From contig CM035808.1 of NCBI GenBank assembly GCA_020466095.1, positions 55,018,073-55,082,072 on the forward strand: a stretch of 64,000 nt of DNA, in the 5' to 3' direction. The notes beneath the pieces were generated by a model that saw only the letters and a list, made by a program, of their open reading frames with translations, did no database searches and was not told where the DNA came from. Shown in pieces: positions 32,432 to 45,093 of the stretch; position 1 is the stretch's first letter, and each line of letters starts with the position of its first letter. The translations under genes and the position numbers were made by a program. Origin of the DNA: Chlorops oryzae. Taxonomy: Eukaryota; Arthropoda; Insecta; Diptera; Chloropidae.

Positions 32432-35400
32432 ACCGCAGCTAACGTTGGGGGTTTTCTCTCTCTGTTCTGGAAAAAAGCGATAGCGACTCCACAAAGTACT
32501 TATAAATAATAAAAAAAAATTTTAGAAAAATATTTTTTTTTCATTACAAATGATATAGATAATATAGGGTGACACTTACAAAACACCTTAATCCGTGTGA
32601 ACTAGTGATGCTATAATTTTTTTAGTTTTATTATGAAGTTTATGCAATAATGTACCCTATTCACATCAGAAGAGATCAAAAAATAATATTTTATGCCCTT
32701 ATAGCTAGTTGAGCAATTTTTGTTATGATATCACTGTCGAGGTTTCAAATCATTGTTCTGTGGTGGAATTCAAACTATTTGAGAATCGGTATATTCGACG
32801 CATAGTAATTTGCTTAGCGTTTATATCAATAATATGAGTCAAAATTTTATCTTTTTATTATTAATTGTATTAAACTATCGATATTTTGCTGAAAATTAAA
32901 ATGAGTTCTTACGAAAAACCGATTAACACTTTATATATATCTAATTTCTAACAAAAATTTTAGTTTATGTTACAAGATTATAAAATATTAATTAGAACGG
33001 AACCGGAATTTTCAGGGGGCGTGCTACGTTTTTATTTTTCCATAAGAATGCATGCACAGGGGGCCTACTTCAATTCAACACACACGTTTTTTGCCAAGTG
33101 CCATCTATAGTACTATATGTTACAAACAATCTAATATTCCTGCCACACGTTGATCGAAATTGAGCAATTTCAAAAAATTTCAGAATAAATTTGACATTTG
33201 AAATTGAGGCAATTTCAATTTTGTTCTGAAATTGAGCAATTTCGATCTACGTGTGGCAGGCATATAATGGTAAAGGGTGGTTTGCATGAAAAAAATTTTC
33301 CATATCTTTTCTTTACTAATAACAGGGTATTAAGTCGGCGTTCATATTTTGCGACAAGACAACCACCGTGTCGCTCGCTTGTCTTGTCGCATAATATGAA
33401 CGACGACTAACTAGTTACAAGACTGCGACATTTCAGATACATGCAATGTGCCAAAAAGAGACGAGCCTATGCCCAGATTAGCGCAACAGCAAAAGATAGT
33501 TGCTCCATGTACGCAGTTGCTACATCTTTTCAGCAAAATTGCGGTATAAATCTCTTGCCCATAAGCTTGTAACGAAGAAAGTACCGCAACATCTGGTACC
33601 CGTATGGGGTACGTAACTAGTTATTTAACTGTTACGTTTCTTGCTGTGGTTTGACACACGATACCTTTAAGATCAACCAAAAATCTATGAGCTATTATAC
33701 ACGAGACGTTTTATAACGCGCGTTTCGTCACTCGGGTGTCGTGTTTGCTGCTGTGTAGAAATGTAAGCGGGGTAGGCAAACACGCAAGGGCAGCTCTACC
33801 CTGCGGTCCTACTAACTCGACAAGCGAGTGAATAAATGCACATTAAAAAACCCCCGTGTATAACAGCACTATGTGTCTGAAACCATCCTTAAGCTGCAAT
33901 CAGTGATGGCACATTAAAGCATAGCATAGAATAAGAGACCAGCTGGTCCGTTCTACTCGATACAGTTTGCATGCAAGTGATTAGTGAAGGCATAACAAAG
34001 CATAGCATAGCAGAATAACCTGTAGAAAACAGATTTTTCTTATTTGTAGTGAGCCATTTTAATTGTGTGGCCATTCCTCCCAAAGCATATAATATATCCC
34101 CTTTCTACGATAATTCCCTTGAAGCCACTATGGCTTCATTTACATTCTTTACAAAAGTCATATAAATTATTAATATTTGTAACAGAATGAAATATATAAC
34201 TGTTTCCAACATATCCTTAATTTATTTTCTAAATCACTTGTTTCAAAAACCATGACAAATTACGCTAGGTCTGATTTTAATCGTTTCGCCTTTTCCCTAA
34301 AATAGGCATATTATTATCATACGGCAGCACTGCCCCTTATGTATTCTTCTGTTTTCACTGACTAGTATAAAGTTAGTACACAAAGGTAGAAGAATTTGAC
34401 ATTCCATACAAAATAAATGCGGGACAATTCCTTCGCTGAATGCAAAGAAATTAAAACTCGAATTAATTCCTTCGGCTAGTACACAAGAGTGAAAAAAAGA
34501 GCGAAGGAATTTGACGTTGCGTTTACTTTAAAAATTGTCAACAGATGGCGCTGAACCCAATACCTTCGCCATATATTGGCGTAGTTGAATAAATTGTGAG
34601 GAAATTTTGACATGAGCAACTGATTCCTTCGGAAAAATATGGAGAACGGTTATAATGATTTCGAATATTAATATTATTAAGTTTCAAACAGCTCACGTAT
34701 TTGTATTTAATTTTAGCGCCCAATGGTATCTGTCAATCTGACATTCCTTCGCGGAAATTAAATTTATGTAGCCTCCATTCCGCCAATGAATTCCTTTGCC
34801 GTTGTGTACTAGCTTATATCAGCTTAATGCTATGCTATGGTTTGCTATGCAATCACTGAATGCAGCTTTAGCTATCAAATCTACCGACGCAGATTCATAA
34901 AAAAAAGTGTGGCAACTCGAACCAGTTGTCACTCAATTTTTACAGTTTTTTGAAAAAAAAAATTACTTCAGAATAATTTCTTAATATAACGTCGCACTAT
35001 AATTCTGATTGCAAATTACGAATCAGGAGACTATTTTGCGTATGTGTTACAAAATTTAGAAAAGTTTTAAAATGGCCATAAAGTGAACTTTTGCCAAACA
35101 AAGATAAAATTGGGTGAACGTTGAAATTGGGCTTGATGCCAACCTTTTTGCTTGCTCGTGTTTATCTGGTTTTGTTTCTGTAAGCAGTTCAGTTTTGTTT
35201 TTGTAATTTCAATTGTTTACGATTTCCTTCGTTAACTTACTCAATGAAATTTTGTTTTTTTATTATTAAATAGACAAATTGAAATATTTCGTGGTTCGTG
35301 TTACATAAAAGATTTTTTCACGCATCAAAAGCAATCGAGTTATTGAGCTACGTCATTTAAATTCATTCCGTAAAAATGCGTATTATTTGAATACATTCAA

Positions 35401-36199
35401 TAAAGTAGGAGATTATTTTACCGATTAAGGTGGAAAATTTTTTAATTCAAATATTACAAAGCAATGCCATTTTTCCAACTCGTAAAATACCATTTCGTTA
35501 CCTTAATGTAGAAGGGCCCTAACTAAAAAATTAAGAATCTTACAGGAGAGAGAAAAGACCTAATTAAAACCGCAGAAATAAAGAAATGAATTTTTTTTTT
35601 GATGCAATTTAAATTTAAAACCAAAAGAAAATCGAGTACCCAAATCAAATGTCTTCCTTTTTTTATATAAAGTTAAGACATTTAGGGCTTTTTGAGTGTG
35701 AATATTTTAAAAGTCATTGTAAGTCAGGACTTTTTAGATCAAATGAAAGGTTTCACATTTATTATAAAAACCAAGTTTTCAAAATATAAAGGTACAATTG
35801 CAGGAATGCGGTTCCATCCGTGACACTTACTTTTTAGGTTTTATTGTTTTTTTTTTGTTTGTTTACAATTAGTACATTAAGAATTAATTCTTTTTTTGTA
35901 CATTCCAACAATTTATCATGTTCAACTTAAATCAGACATTCAAATGTATTACAATTTAGTTAGTAATATGAATAATATGAAATTAAATGAGATTCAATGA
36001 CATAGAAGAGAGGTAGACAGGGAGAGAAAAGTAGAAAGAAGAAAGACTAGGTGCGTTTGTTGGCGAAATACTGCAGTAGAGTTTTCTTGATAAGGTTGCC
36101 TTCAACTATGTTGTTTATGCTGTCCGGAAGGCAATTCCATTCACGGATGACATTTACGAAAAAGTATTTAGAGGATATAAAATGGTTTTAGCTCATAAC

Positions 36200-39100
36200 A
36201 CGGCGTTACAAATGAAACTTTTTTATGAGTACGCGCTTAGAAAAAAAGTCCAAAGAGTTCCATCACGTCCGAGTTTTTTTCAAAAGCCACTTACTGTCTT
36301 CTCGTCTTCTCCGCTATGGCACTTTAACGTGTGACAAAATTTCTAAATATTTTATATGTGAATTTATTCCTAAAATATCAAATTTTCACACGAGATCAAA
36401 AAGAGGTTGCGTTATTCGGAAAATAAATGGCCTAAATCGTTGCTCAAAGTGAAAAATTTTTGATTTTTCTATAAAAAATTCACTCTTTATTGCTTCTATT
36501 GAACTTATCTTGCTCAATATTTAAGTTATTTTAAATATATGCTCTTAGGATCAAAGAATCATCAATTGTATACAATTTTTTTCAAAACAGAAAATTTTCC
36601 CTTAAGCTTTCGAAGAGAAATAACCATTCTTATGAAAGCATTTAATTCGAACATTTTAGTTTCAAACAAACAACATGTTGCTATCGAAAAATCACTTGCT
36701 ATTCTCAAAAATGTCAAAGATGAAGCGATTACTTTTTGTATTTTCCTGAAAGTTTAGAAACACATTCCCCTGCAGGGAATGGGAGTAGTTCTACTCTACC
36801 GTTTTAATAGTGTCAATTTCACCAGTACTAGTTCTTCTTTATACCCTGACGTTATTTTTTTATTAAAAAATATAAAAATCAGTTACAATTAAAGATATCA
36901 TCTCTTTATTTATAATAAATACATAGTTATGATTTTTATTTAAGTTTGGATTCGGTTTGTCGAACCACACGCTAAAAAGTTAAGTCCAACCAAATTATTT
37001 TTTTGCGTGCACTGTTCTTATAATGTCATTCAGCTTCGGTTCGTTGATGTTTGTTTAGCATTTTTTTACTTTACTCAATTTAAAAAATTTTACAAAAAAA
37101 AATTTATTAAACAAAATTTAAAATCATCCTAAATTTTAACATTTTCTTTTGTTTAGAAAAATCTTCATGTTTTAACCGCCAAACTCACTCATCAAAGTTA
37201 CATGTCGTTGCAATAACAAATGTCCGAATTTGAATAAAATGAAGCCATTTCGTTGTTACGTTTCCGTTGCACCGTTACTTTAGTATCAGGAGCCAATACC
37301 TTCCATTCTTGTAATCTAGATCCTAGTAATTCAGCTTGTCTAATAGATAAATCTAAATCTAAATCTAAATTGTATAATATACTGTCAACAATCGAAGCAA
37401 AATTTATTTAGTTTATTTTTGCAGTTACGACGGGCTCCTTGTTCAGAATTCATATTTGTTCATTTAAAAAAATACAAATAGATTAAATGCCTCTCAAAAA
37501 GATTGTGAAAATACAAAAAGTAATCGCTTCGTCTTTGACATTTTTGAGAATAGCAGGTGATTTTTCGATAGCAACATGTTGCTTGTTTGCAGTAGCGGCC
37601 TTTGGGGTGGGGCGACCGATCGGGGCGCCAGATAGAAAGGGGCGCCGGCGCTTTTTAGCTTACTAGTGAATTCCTTAAACTTACCAAAAAATTAATAAAC
37701 ATATTGGCAGCACTGGAGTGGATCGCAGCATGTCGTTTAATTTTCGGTGAATGCCCGGAAACGGAAAAGGACATAATCTACCTCTTTTTAACATTTCAGT
37801 TGCAAGAGTTGGGGATGTTTATGATAGAGCAAAATACACAGCTGATTTAAATTCTTTAACGAGTTTGCCACCTGCAGAATTGCAAAAGCACCAAGTCAAC
37901 CAAAAAATGAGCCAAATTTACTAGAAAGGAGGTTGTATTTGTTATAAGTAAAACAAATGCCATTTTTAGTACGAACTTTCGACCAGTGTTTGATGAACAT
38001 TTTTTTATTTTAAATTGGGATTGAACTAATTTATCTAACGGAAAAATGCCAATAGCCAAATACAAAAAAATAGCTACCGCGCCAAGTGGAAAATAAAGCT
38101 GCCGATTTGGATAAAAAAACGCCAAATGTGGCAATCGTGGCCATAAATCATCGTTTTTCGATGTTCGCGACCATCGATTTTGTGATGATTTTAAGCCAAA
38201 ACATAGATTTTCATACAAAAGTAAAGAGATTGTATTGGAGATCATCAGCACAATTTCTATATGAAGTTTTCTTTTATCAAAAATATTGATTTCGAAAATT
38301 TCCCTTTTCTAATAACTAAAATTCTAATAAAAAAAATACTAAATACTTTACAATTAGCAACTTTATCGATTGAAAATTAAATTGCTGAAAATATTAATTT
38401 TGATAACCTTACCAGAGTTTTTGCCGACAGAAAGACTAGAAAAATGAATTTTTATTCGTCATTCTTTCATTCATTCATTTTATTATTCATTCATTAATCA
38501 TTCTTCTTATTCATTTTTGCTTGGTCCATTTTTGTTTTTTTTATTGACGTTATTTTTAAATGTGGAATTCAAATTAAGTTTTAATAAAAAAACACTTTAA
38601 AAATTTTTTGCTAAGGTTTTTCAAATTTTTGTTTACTTATAACTAAACCGATTTTGACAATGCCTATGTTTTTGTTCAAGTTTTTGTTGTTACCCTACTA
38701 AATAAAAAATAAACTGTAAATAAATTGTTCTCAGTATATCGATTGCCTTTTTGTATATTTGTTTGAATTGCAGTTAGGGGGCGCCGAAGAAATCTCGCCC
38801 ATGGCGCTGGGAACGCTAAGGGCGGCTCTGCTTGTTTGAAACGAAAATGTTCGAATTAAATGCTTTCATAAGAATGGTTATTTCTCTGCGAAAGCTTAAG
38901 GGAAAATTTTCTGTTTTGAAAAAATTTGTATACAATTGAGGATTCTTCGATCCTAAGAGCATATATTTGAAACAACTTAAATATTGAGCAAGATAAGTTC
39001 AATAGAAGCAAATAAAGAGTGAATTTTTTATAGAAAAATCAAAAATTTTTCACTTTGAGCAACGATTTAGGCCATTTATTTTCCGAATAACGCAACCTTT

Positions 39101-39452
39101 TTGATCTCGTATGAAAATTTGATATTTTAGGAATAAATTCACATATAAAATATTTAGAAATTTTGTCACACGTTAAAGTGCCATAGCGGAGAAGACGAGA
39201 AGACAGTCAGGCATGCTCTAGAAAACTAATCCAAAAAAAAAAAATTCGAAATAAATAAAATTTCTATTGAAATCACATTTATTTCGAATATTTTTATTCG
39301 GATTCGATTTCTAAATCATGCCTGAGTAAGTGACTTTTGCAAAAAATCTGGACGTGATGGGTACCACAACTCTTTGGGACTTTTTTTCTATAACTTATCA
39401 GCTATTCATTCCACCTATCAGTTAAGCGGGTACTAAACCCGTGTCACGCCGT
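36200..39452. mobile_element. foldback DNA element (copy B)
   Basis: Second copy of the foldback at 19818-23068, with the same two insertions at the same sites. One difference is a 2-bp insertion in the left arm near 36403. Confidence 0.75.
37590..38830. mobile_element. hAT-type non-autonomous element (copy B)
   Basis: Same ends (CAGTAGCGGCC) and same CTTGTTTG target duplication as the element at 21206-22446, so it was copied by the block duplication and not by a second transposition. Confidence 0.85.
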
Positions 39453-39472
39453 CTAATTTAAAAGAAGGCGTA

Positions 39473-39799
39473 CAGTCGAATCTGGATAACAAGAATCTCT
39501 GAAATAATGAACAGCTGGAAATAGTGGATGCATTTTTCTTACAGGGACGATTCTAAATAATCAGGTCTTAAAAGAGAGGGGAGGGAAAGGGTGATTTTTC
39601 CCCGGGCCCGGGCTTTTTGAAGGGGCCCACAATTGGCATGGGCCTTTTTTTTTGTCGGGAAAAAAATCTCCCGGGCCCCAAATTTTCTCTCTACGGACAT
39701 GTAAATAATGGACAAAACATTCAATCTCGCTAATGCGAACAATCTGGATACAATGAACAGGACGTGCAAAAATTAATTCAGTATATCCAGATTCGACTG
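39473..39799. mobile_element. TA-flanked pogo-type MITE (copy B)
   Basis: Same structure and TA flanks as the element at 23089-23415. Confidence 0.8.
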
Positions 39800-40803
39800 T
39801 AATTATCAAAGATTTTAGATTTTGAAAGCGTTTAACAATAGTTAGCGCTCAGATCACGCAGTTTGTACCCAGAATAGCTCTCACGGCTGTCAAGGATGGG
39901 ACCGTTTCTCGTGATCGGAATTTTTTTCGTATAAGACAACCAGGAGTGATGTCTTCCATACAAGGCTCTGATTTTTGAGGAAATAGCTCATAGTCGGCAT
40001 TTATGTCGGTTTTGTAACAAGTTAATTATATTATATATTATATAATAATATTAATAGCAAAAATGTACCAAAATGCACGTAAATCTTCGTATCAAACGTA
40101 TGAGATTGGTGCAATTCCATACGATGAATTGAAGTGTTTTTCTTATCTTATATTTTTTTCATTGGCAAAGCTGGGACAGTTTTTTAAATATTTTGTGTGT
40201 TAAATGCTCATTTAAATTGTACAAATAAATAACATTCCTAATTGATTTTGAAATTTTCATACGATATTGGGGGTTCATAAGAGCTCTGTTTATCAACTTT
40301 GAGTTTGCGTAGCACAAAAAACGCCTACGGTAGCATTTCCATGTTCAGTTTTTCCAATTTTGGGGCACAGCAGTAAGCTCTGCTCCTAAGTTAAACTCAG
40401 TGGGTCCAAAATTGCCAAATTTAGCTGCCACAATAGAAGTGAGTTAGGGCTTTTTGTTGAAATAATTGTTTGAAGTCAGTTAGAGCTTATTTTTTAAATT
40501 ATTGTATATCCGTAATTTTGATCTAAGAACCCTACTATTTTTTTACCATGGTGTATTTCAGGGCGGTATATCGAAATATGCAAAAAAGTGAACTTAAAAA
40601 AATATTTTAGTTCGGGCCTTTCTACATTTAGTTAATGATTTACAACTCCAAAAGAACGATGTATGGGCAGAGTACGTTGTATGGAGTGGGTACGATGTAT
40701 GGGCAGAGTACGTTGTATGGAGGGAGTTTTTTTTTTTTTTGGCTATAAAGAATGGCCAGGCCGCACGGGCCTATTTGCCAGGGTTTTCTTCCTTGGTTTT
40801 AAT

Positions 40804-41118
40804 GGCGACATGACATAAGGCACAAATGACATAAGTCACAAAAAAAAAAGACAAGGCCCAAAAAAAAAAAAATGTCAAAGGTCTCAAAAAAATGACACAA
40901 GACCCAAAAATTTCATGCCGAAATTTTGTCTTATGTCATATGACATAAAACCCAATTTTAATTTTTTTTTAAATTTTTGGGACTTATGTCATATGACATA
41001 AGGCCCAAAAATAAAAATGACACAAGGCCCAAAATATGAACCTACAAGTCCGCTAGACTCGGGGACAAAAGAGTTGGAACCTTTAAAAGGGGAAAATTAA
41101 TTGGTTATGCACGAAAAG
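40804..41118. mobile_element. truncated TGACATAAGGCCC foldback element
   Basis: Left part of the element seen whole at 24421-25267. It stops at GCACGAAAAG, where unrelated BEL/Pao-like sequence begins, so only one terminal repeat is left. Confidence 0.85.
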
Positions 41119-42120
41119 AAAAGACAAAGCAAATTAGACGAAAGAACGTTGGTCAGCTATATTTCAGCGCTGCTACTTTTGTTATTTTTTCGGTCGCTGT
41201 TTCAATTGTTCGACGGACATAATTTTGAGTGCAAATTTCAACGATGCTTTCATTGAATTCATGGATTCGTGCAAATTAAGTATAGGGTATGATTATAATT
41301 CACCGCGCTTTCTGCTAGACGACGCGATGACGGATCTCGACTCAGTGTGGAGAAGGTTTGGAACGGCTTTCGACGACGCCTGTCTTTGCGATGTCGTCGA
41401 TGCGGACGACGTAACAAATCTGTCGGATATTCTAGAGGAGTGTAGGTGGATTTATTACGAAGCCGAAACCCATCTTCTTGAGCTAATGGATGTCCTTAAA
41501 ACCTCAGCGGATTCAACGTCCAGCATGCGATACCACGTGGAAATAATCATGCAGTGCGACAGTGCCCAAACTTTTTAGATATGACGGTCGACGATCGTCA
41601 TCGATTTTATACTCAACATAACAGATGCTATAATTGTTTGGCCGCTTCCCATCGTTCAGCAAAATGTACCAGCCCATATCGATCTGCGGACTGTACGAAG
41701 CGGCATCACTAGCTGTTTCATGGACATCCTCCCGTGAGCTGACCGAATGATGCTTCTCCTCCGTCCTCCCAGACCCCCGGCCCATCGACGACGAGCTCCG
41801 TTGCTGCATCATCGGCGACGGCTCCATCACCAGTGGCAGCCTCGATTTCTTCTCATCAAACCAACGCACATGTCGCTGACAGTCACACTAAGGTCCTTTT
41901 GCCTTCCGCTCTCGCGCAAAACCTCCATCAAGGCCAGCAATTTACTGTGAGAGCGCTCCTGGATCAAGGCTGTCAGCGTACCAAACAATCTCCGATATAT
42001 CTTCTTCCTCCTGGGACGACCGTCTCCACGCAGCCAGCACTTCTGCATGTGACCGACAGCGACAACCAAGTTCTCTGGTCTGTTGTGAGTCTCTCCCAAA
42101 CTCACATGTGGTCACCTTAA
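41119..42120 (+). pseudogene. BEL/Pao gag-protease remnant
   Basis: An open frame from about 41119 to 41578 (no ATG needed before 41225) could be the N-terminal half of gag. A frame shift leads into CPNFLDMTVDDRHRFY and a knuckle CYNCLAASHRSAKC (about 41626-41667) with a following CTKRHH, the layout typical of BEL/Pao gag. A TAG follows at once (about 41709). From about 41833 another frame has KVLLPSALAQ and VRALLDQGCQ, the start of a BEL/Pao protease with its DQG active-site form, and stops at 42118. The rest of pol is absent. Confidence 0.7.
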
Positions 42121-42808
42121 ACCGAAAGCAAAAGGCAGTGATCTGCATTTATGAATTTCTACTTCAAGGTGATTCCATGCTACTCAAAAGCACTGTCCAG
42201 CGTAAATTGCTGACAAATGCAAACATGCAGTTCGGCCGCTGGTAACAACAACAACACCGGCACGGTATAAGCACGATTGACAAACATCAGCACTAGTACA
42301 ACGAATGCACAATTGTAATCCGATCACTGGCAACAACAAAAACAACTCCACTAAGTGAACGGAAGTAAAGGCAACAACAATAGTATGGCATTGTTGGTAC
42401 AATTGCAGGTGAAGGTCGCGGTCAAGATTATGCAATATGTTCGGGAAGAATCGACGACGATCGCGGATCATGGGAATGTTCAATATTGCAAGATCAGCAA
42501 TACTGATCTATATAAACAGAGCTTCGACGACTGGAAGAGGACTTCTGCGAGCGTACTCACCAAAGGGCCACGACGGAGAAGTAAATAGTTTAAATAAGTA
42601 GGGATATTTGTATTTGAAGGTATAGGATTCATTTTATTAAATAAAGGATTAAAACCTATTTTTTGGTGTTTCTTTATTTAAGGGAAAACCAGGGACTATT
42701 ATACGCTCGACATTGTCTGAGCGCTTGGTACCCTACGTTGGAATATAGTGACATTTGTGCGCTCGACTCAGTCTGAGCGCTGTGCCCACTGTATAACCCA
42801 ACATTAAT
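42121..42808 (+). repeat. probable 5' LTR of the second gypsy element
   Basis: The exact 5' border is not visible. Features expected of an LTR are present: a TATATAAA box at 42509-42516, an AATAAAGG polyadenylation signal at 42640, a hairpin GCGCTCGACTCAGTCTGAGC near 42759, and an end at 42808 directly before a primer-binding site. No second LTR is in the window because the element is truncated at its 3' side. Confidence 0.5.
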
Positions 42809-42826
42809 TGGCGCAGCCGGTATTCG
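42809..42826 (+). other. primer-binding site, 17.6/297 type
   Basis: TGGCGCAGCCGGTATTCG resembles the serine-tRNA primer site used by Drosophila 17.6 and 297. It marks the start of the internal region of the gypsy element. Confidence 0.65.
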
Positions 42827-43232
42827 ACTGACTTTCAGTTGGATGCGAACACAGTTTTTTAAAGTGCTTGAAAAAAATTATTTATCGTGCGTAATCAATA
42901 AGTTGGAACTTTGCAAGTTTTAAACAGTGTATTTACATTACCAATTTTAAAATTGCATGAGCGATTATGATTTTTAAGAACAGATTATATTCCGATATAT
43001 CTGATCCGAAGGAACTTAAACAAAACTAAAATTTAAAATTTTGAAGAATACCAATACTTCCAAAATAAATATCCCTATAAAAAGTGAAAATAAGTTTTTT
43101 TTTTTAAATAATTGTCAACGGTAGCTGTCAAACAAAGAATAAAATATTGATCAACAAACATGATACAGGTGAGTACAAGAAACATTATTTTATCAGCTTG
43201 AGCCCTATTTTGCAATTTTTTAAAGAGTAAAT
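42827..43232 (+). other. gypsy leader, with splice-donor-like site at 43168
   Basis: AT-rich untranslated leader. ATGATACAGGTGAGTACAAG near 43160 contains a near-perfect 5' splice site (CAG/GTGAGT) straight after a short ATG frame. Some errantiviruses use such a donor to make spliced env RNA. Use here is not shown. Confidence 0.4.
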
Positions 43233-45088
43233 ATGGAAAAGAAAATAGATATAGTTAAGGATAGATTGAAGGTATTCGAGGGCGATTTAGACGCCATTTT
43301 ACGCGAAGCAAGAGAGTTAGTTCACCAATCAAATTTAAGCAAGGAAATTTTAAGCTTAATCAAAGACCAAACTGTACTAGGGCAATTTTCGAAAATTGGC
43401 GAAGCAGCCTTTTTAGTCAATAAAGTATATAATACAGTAAGTGCATCGGAACAATCCACGAGAGGAAAAATTGAGGAATTAGAACTGACCATAAAAGCCC
43501 TGAAAAATAGTTGCAAATCGTTTAAAGATCAAATAGAAAGTCAAAATAGTTTAATAGAAGAAGCAGAAAAAGAAAATCAGGTTTTAAGAGATACATTAAG
43601 TAAAGAAGTCGGTCATACGGTTGCGGACACCATACAAAAAAGCAAGAAAAAACTTAAAGAGAGTGAAGCAGAAACTGCATTATTCAAACAGGAATTACGA
43701 AAATTAAAAAACACATTGAAAACAGTCTGTGTCCCCTCTCCGGTTTCGACTCCAAATCCTGCACGGAAAACTAGACTAGTAAACCAAAACGTTCAAATTT
43801 CCGTTACGCCCACGGCACAGACTTCAAACCAATTTGTATTTCCACCCCCTCCAAAGACAACAACCACTACTCAACATATTGTTCCAACGATCCAGACAAA
43901 TAACACTGATAACATCGATAATATTGAAAAGTTGGTAATAAGCGCTGCTCAGCCAACAATAAATATGGCCACTACAATGCAGGTAGACGAATTAATGGGA
44001 AAGGTTTATAACCTTGTCCCTTATTTTTCAGGATCCAACAACGCTGATTTATATTTAGAAGTTGATATTTGATATTGGATTATTGAAATGCGTTGTAAAG
44101 AACAGCAATATAGGCGACATATTATGTTGCATAAAAAACAGACTGGCAGGCAAACCGTACGAAATTGTCTCAAAAAGAACCATAAAAAATTTGGATGAGT
44201 TAAATGACGTTATAAAATCAGAATTTTTGAAGAAACGAAGCTTAGAGACAATCAGATATGAAATTGCTTCCGCAAAGCAGCAGGAAACTGAAAAGGTTTC
44301 GGAGTTTGGTAGGAGGGTAGAATCGTTATTGCGTGAAGCCGAAGAGCTTATTAGTGAATCGTGGAACCGTACTGACGCAGTAGCATTGCTGCACGATTAC
44401 CAGAAGTTAGCAAAGATTAAATTTATTTTTGGTACTAAGGACCCCTTCTTACAAATCAGACTCGAGGGCGCAGAACAGGGATCACTACTTACTCTTATAA
44501 AGTTAGCACAGACTGCGGAAGAGCGACATGAGGAAAATAATAAAATGGGATATTCTGATCATTTCATAAATAAGCAAACCCCAGTAGACATACATCAAGC
44601 TCGGTGTTCATTTTGTAACTTAGAAGGCCATACTTGGGATGTTTGCATGCAAAGAAAAAATACGCCCTACTGTTGTAGTTGTGCTCGATACGGACACACA
44701 GTTAGTGCACAATGCAACGAAAACAGTACTCCTATGAATAAAGATATACAAAGTTGCGGGTTTTGCGGAAAGACGGGACACTCCAAAAAATTGCTACGCG
44801 AAAATAAAAAGTTTATTTTGTAACATCTGTCGGTTAAAAGAGCATGAATCAAATCCTTACTGCAGGCAGAAACACACAAACAGACAAGCTTATCAGGGCA
44901 ATCAAAAATCGCAAACTAGAAATATCGATCGAAATACTAACAACAATCGAAACACCCCAACCATGAAAAAACCCATTCAATGTTTTAAATGCTCTCAAGT
45001 AGGCCATATATCGAGATTTTGCCCCAATCCACCTAAAAAAGCAAATGTGGATCAGGGAAACTTCCAGCGGCCCGGTCTCGGCAAATAG
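43233..45088 (+). pseudogene. gag: gypsy gag with coiled coil and about five zinc knuckles
   Basis: The ATG at 43233 starts an N-terminal coiled coil of about 150 residues (many Leu/Glu/Lys heptads), then a Thr/Pro-rich linker, then a capsid-like region that changes frame near 44060 (second frame open 44062-44823). Knuckle-like motifs follow: CSFCNLEGHTWDVC (about 44606), CSCARYGH (44677), CGFCGKTGH (44757), then after a frame change CNICRLKEHESNPYC (44822) and CFKCSQVGHISRFC (44983). The last frame stops at 45086-45088. The number of knuckles is high for a gypsy gag. Two frameshifts, one in an A-run, make it non-functional. Confidence 0.85.
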
Positions 45089-45093
45089 ACCGG

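Larger units (their letters stand above)
32432..41118 (+). repeat. 8.7-kb direct duplication, copy B
   Basis: Near-identical to 16050-24735. It contains the same series: 33139-33260 MITE, 33334-33407 hairpin, 33692-33865, 33891-34868, LINE tail 35832-36185, foldback 36200-39452, hAT 37590-38830, small MITE 39208-39324, TA-flanked MITE 39473-39799, 36-bp repeat from 40654 and the left third of the TGACATAAGGCCC element. The left flank is a truncated Jockey LINE ORF1 and the right flank a BEL/Pao remnant. Confidence 0.97.

Noticed and set aside
16050..41118. Offset of 16384 bp (a power of two) between duplicated blocks
   Set aside because: The offset varies from 16382 to 16384 with small indels, so the round number is most likely chance.
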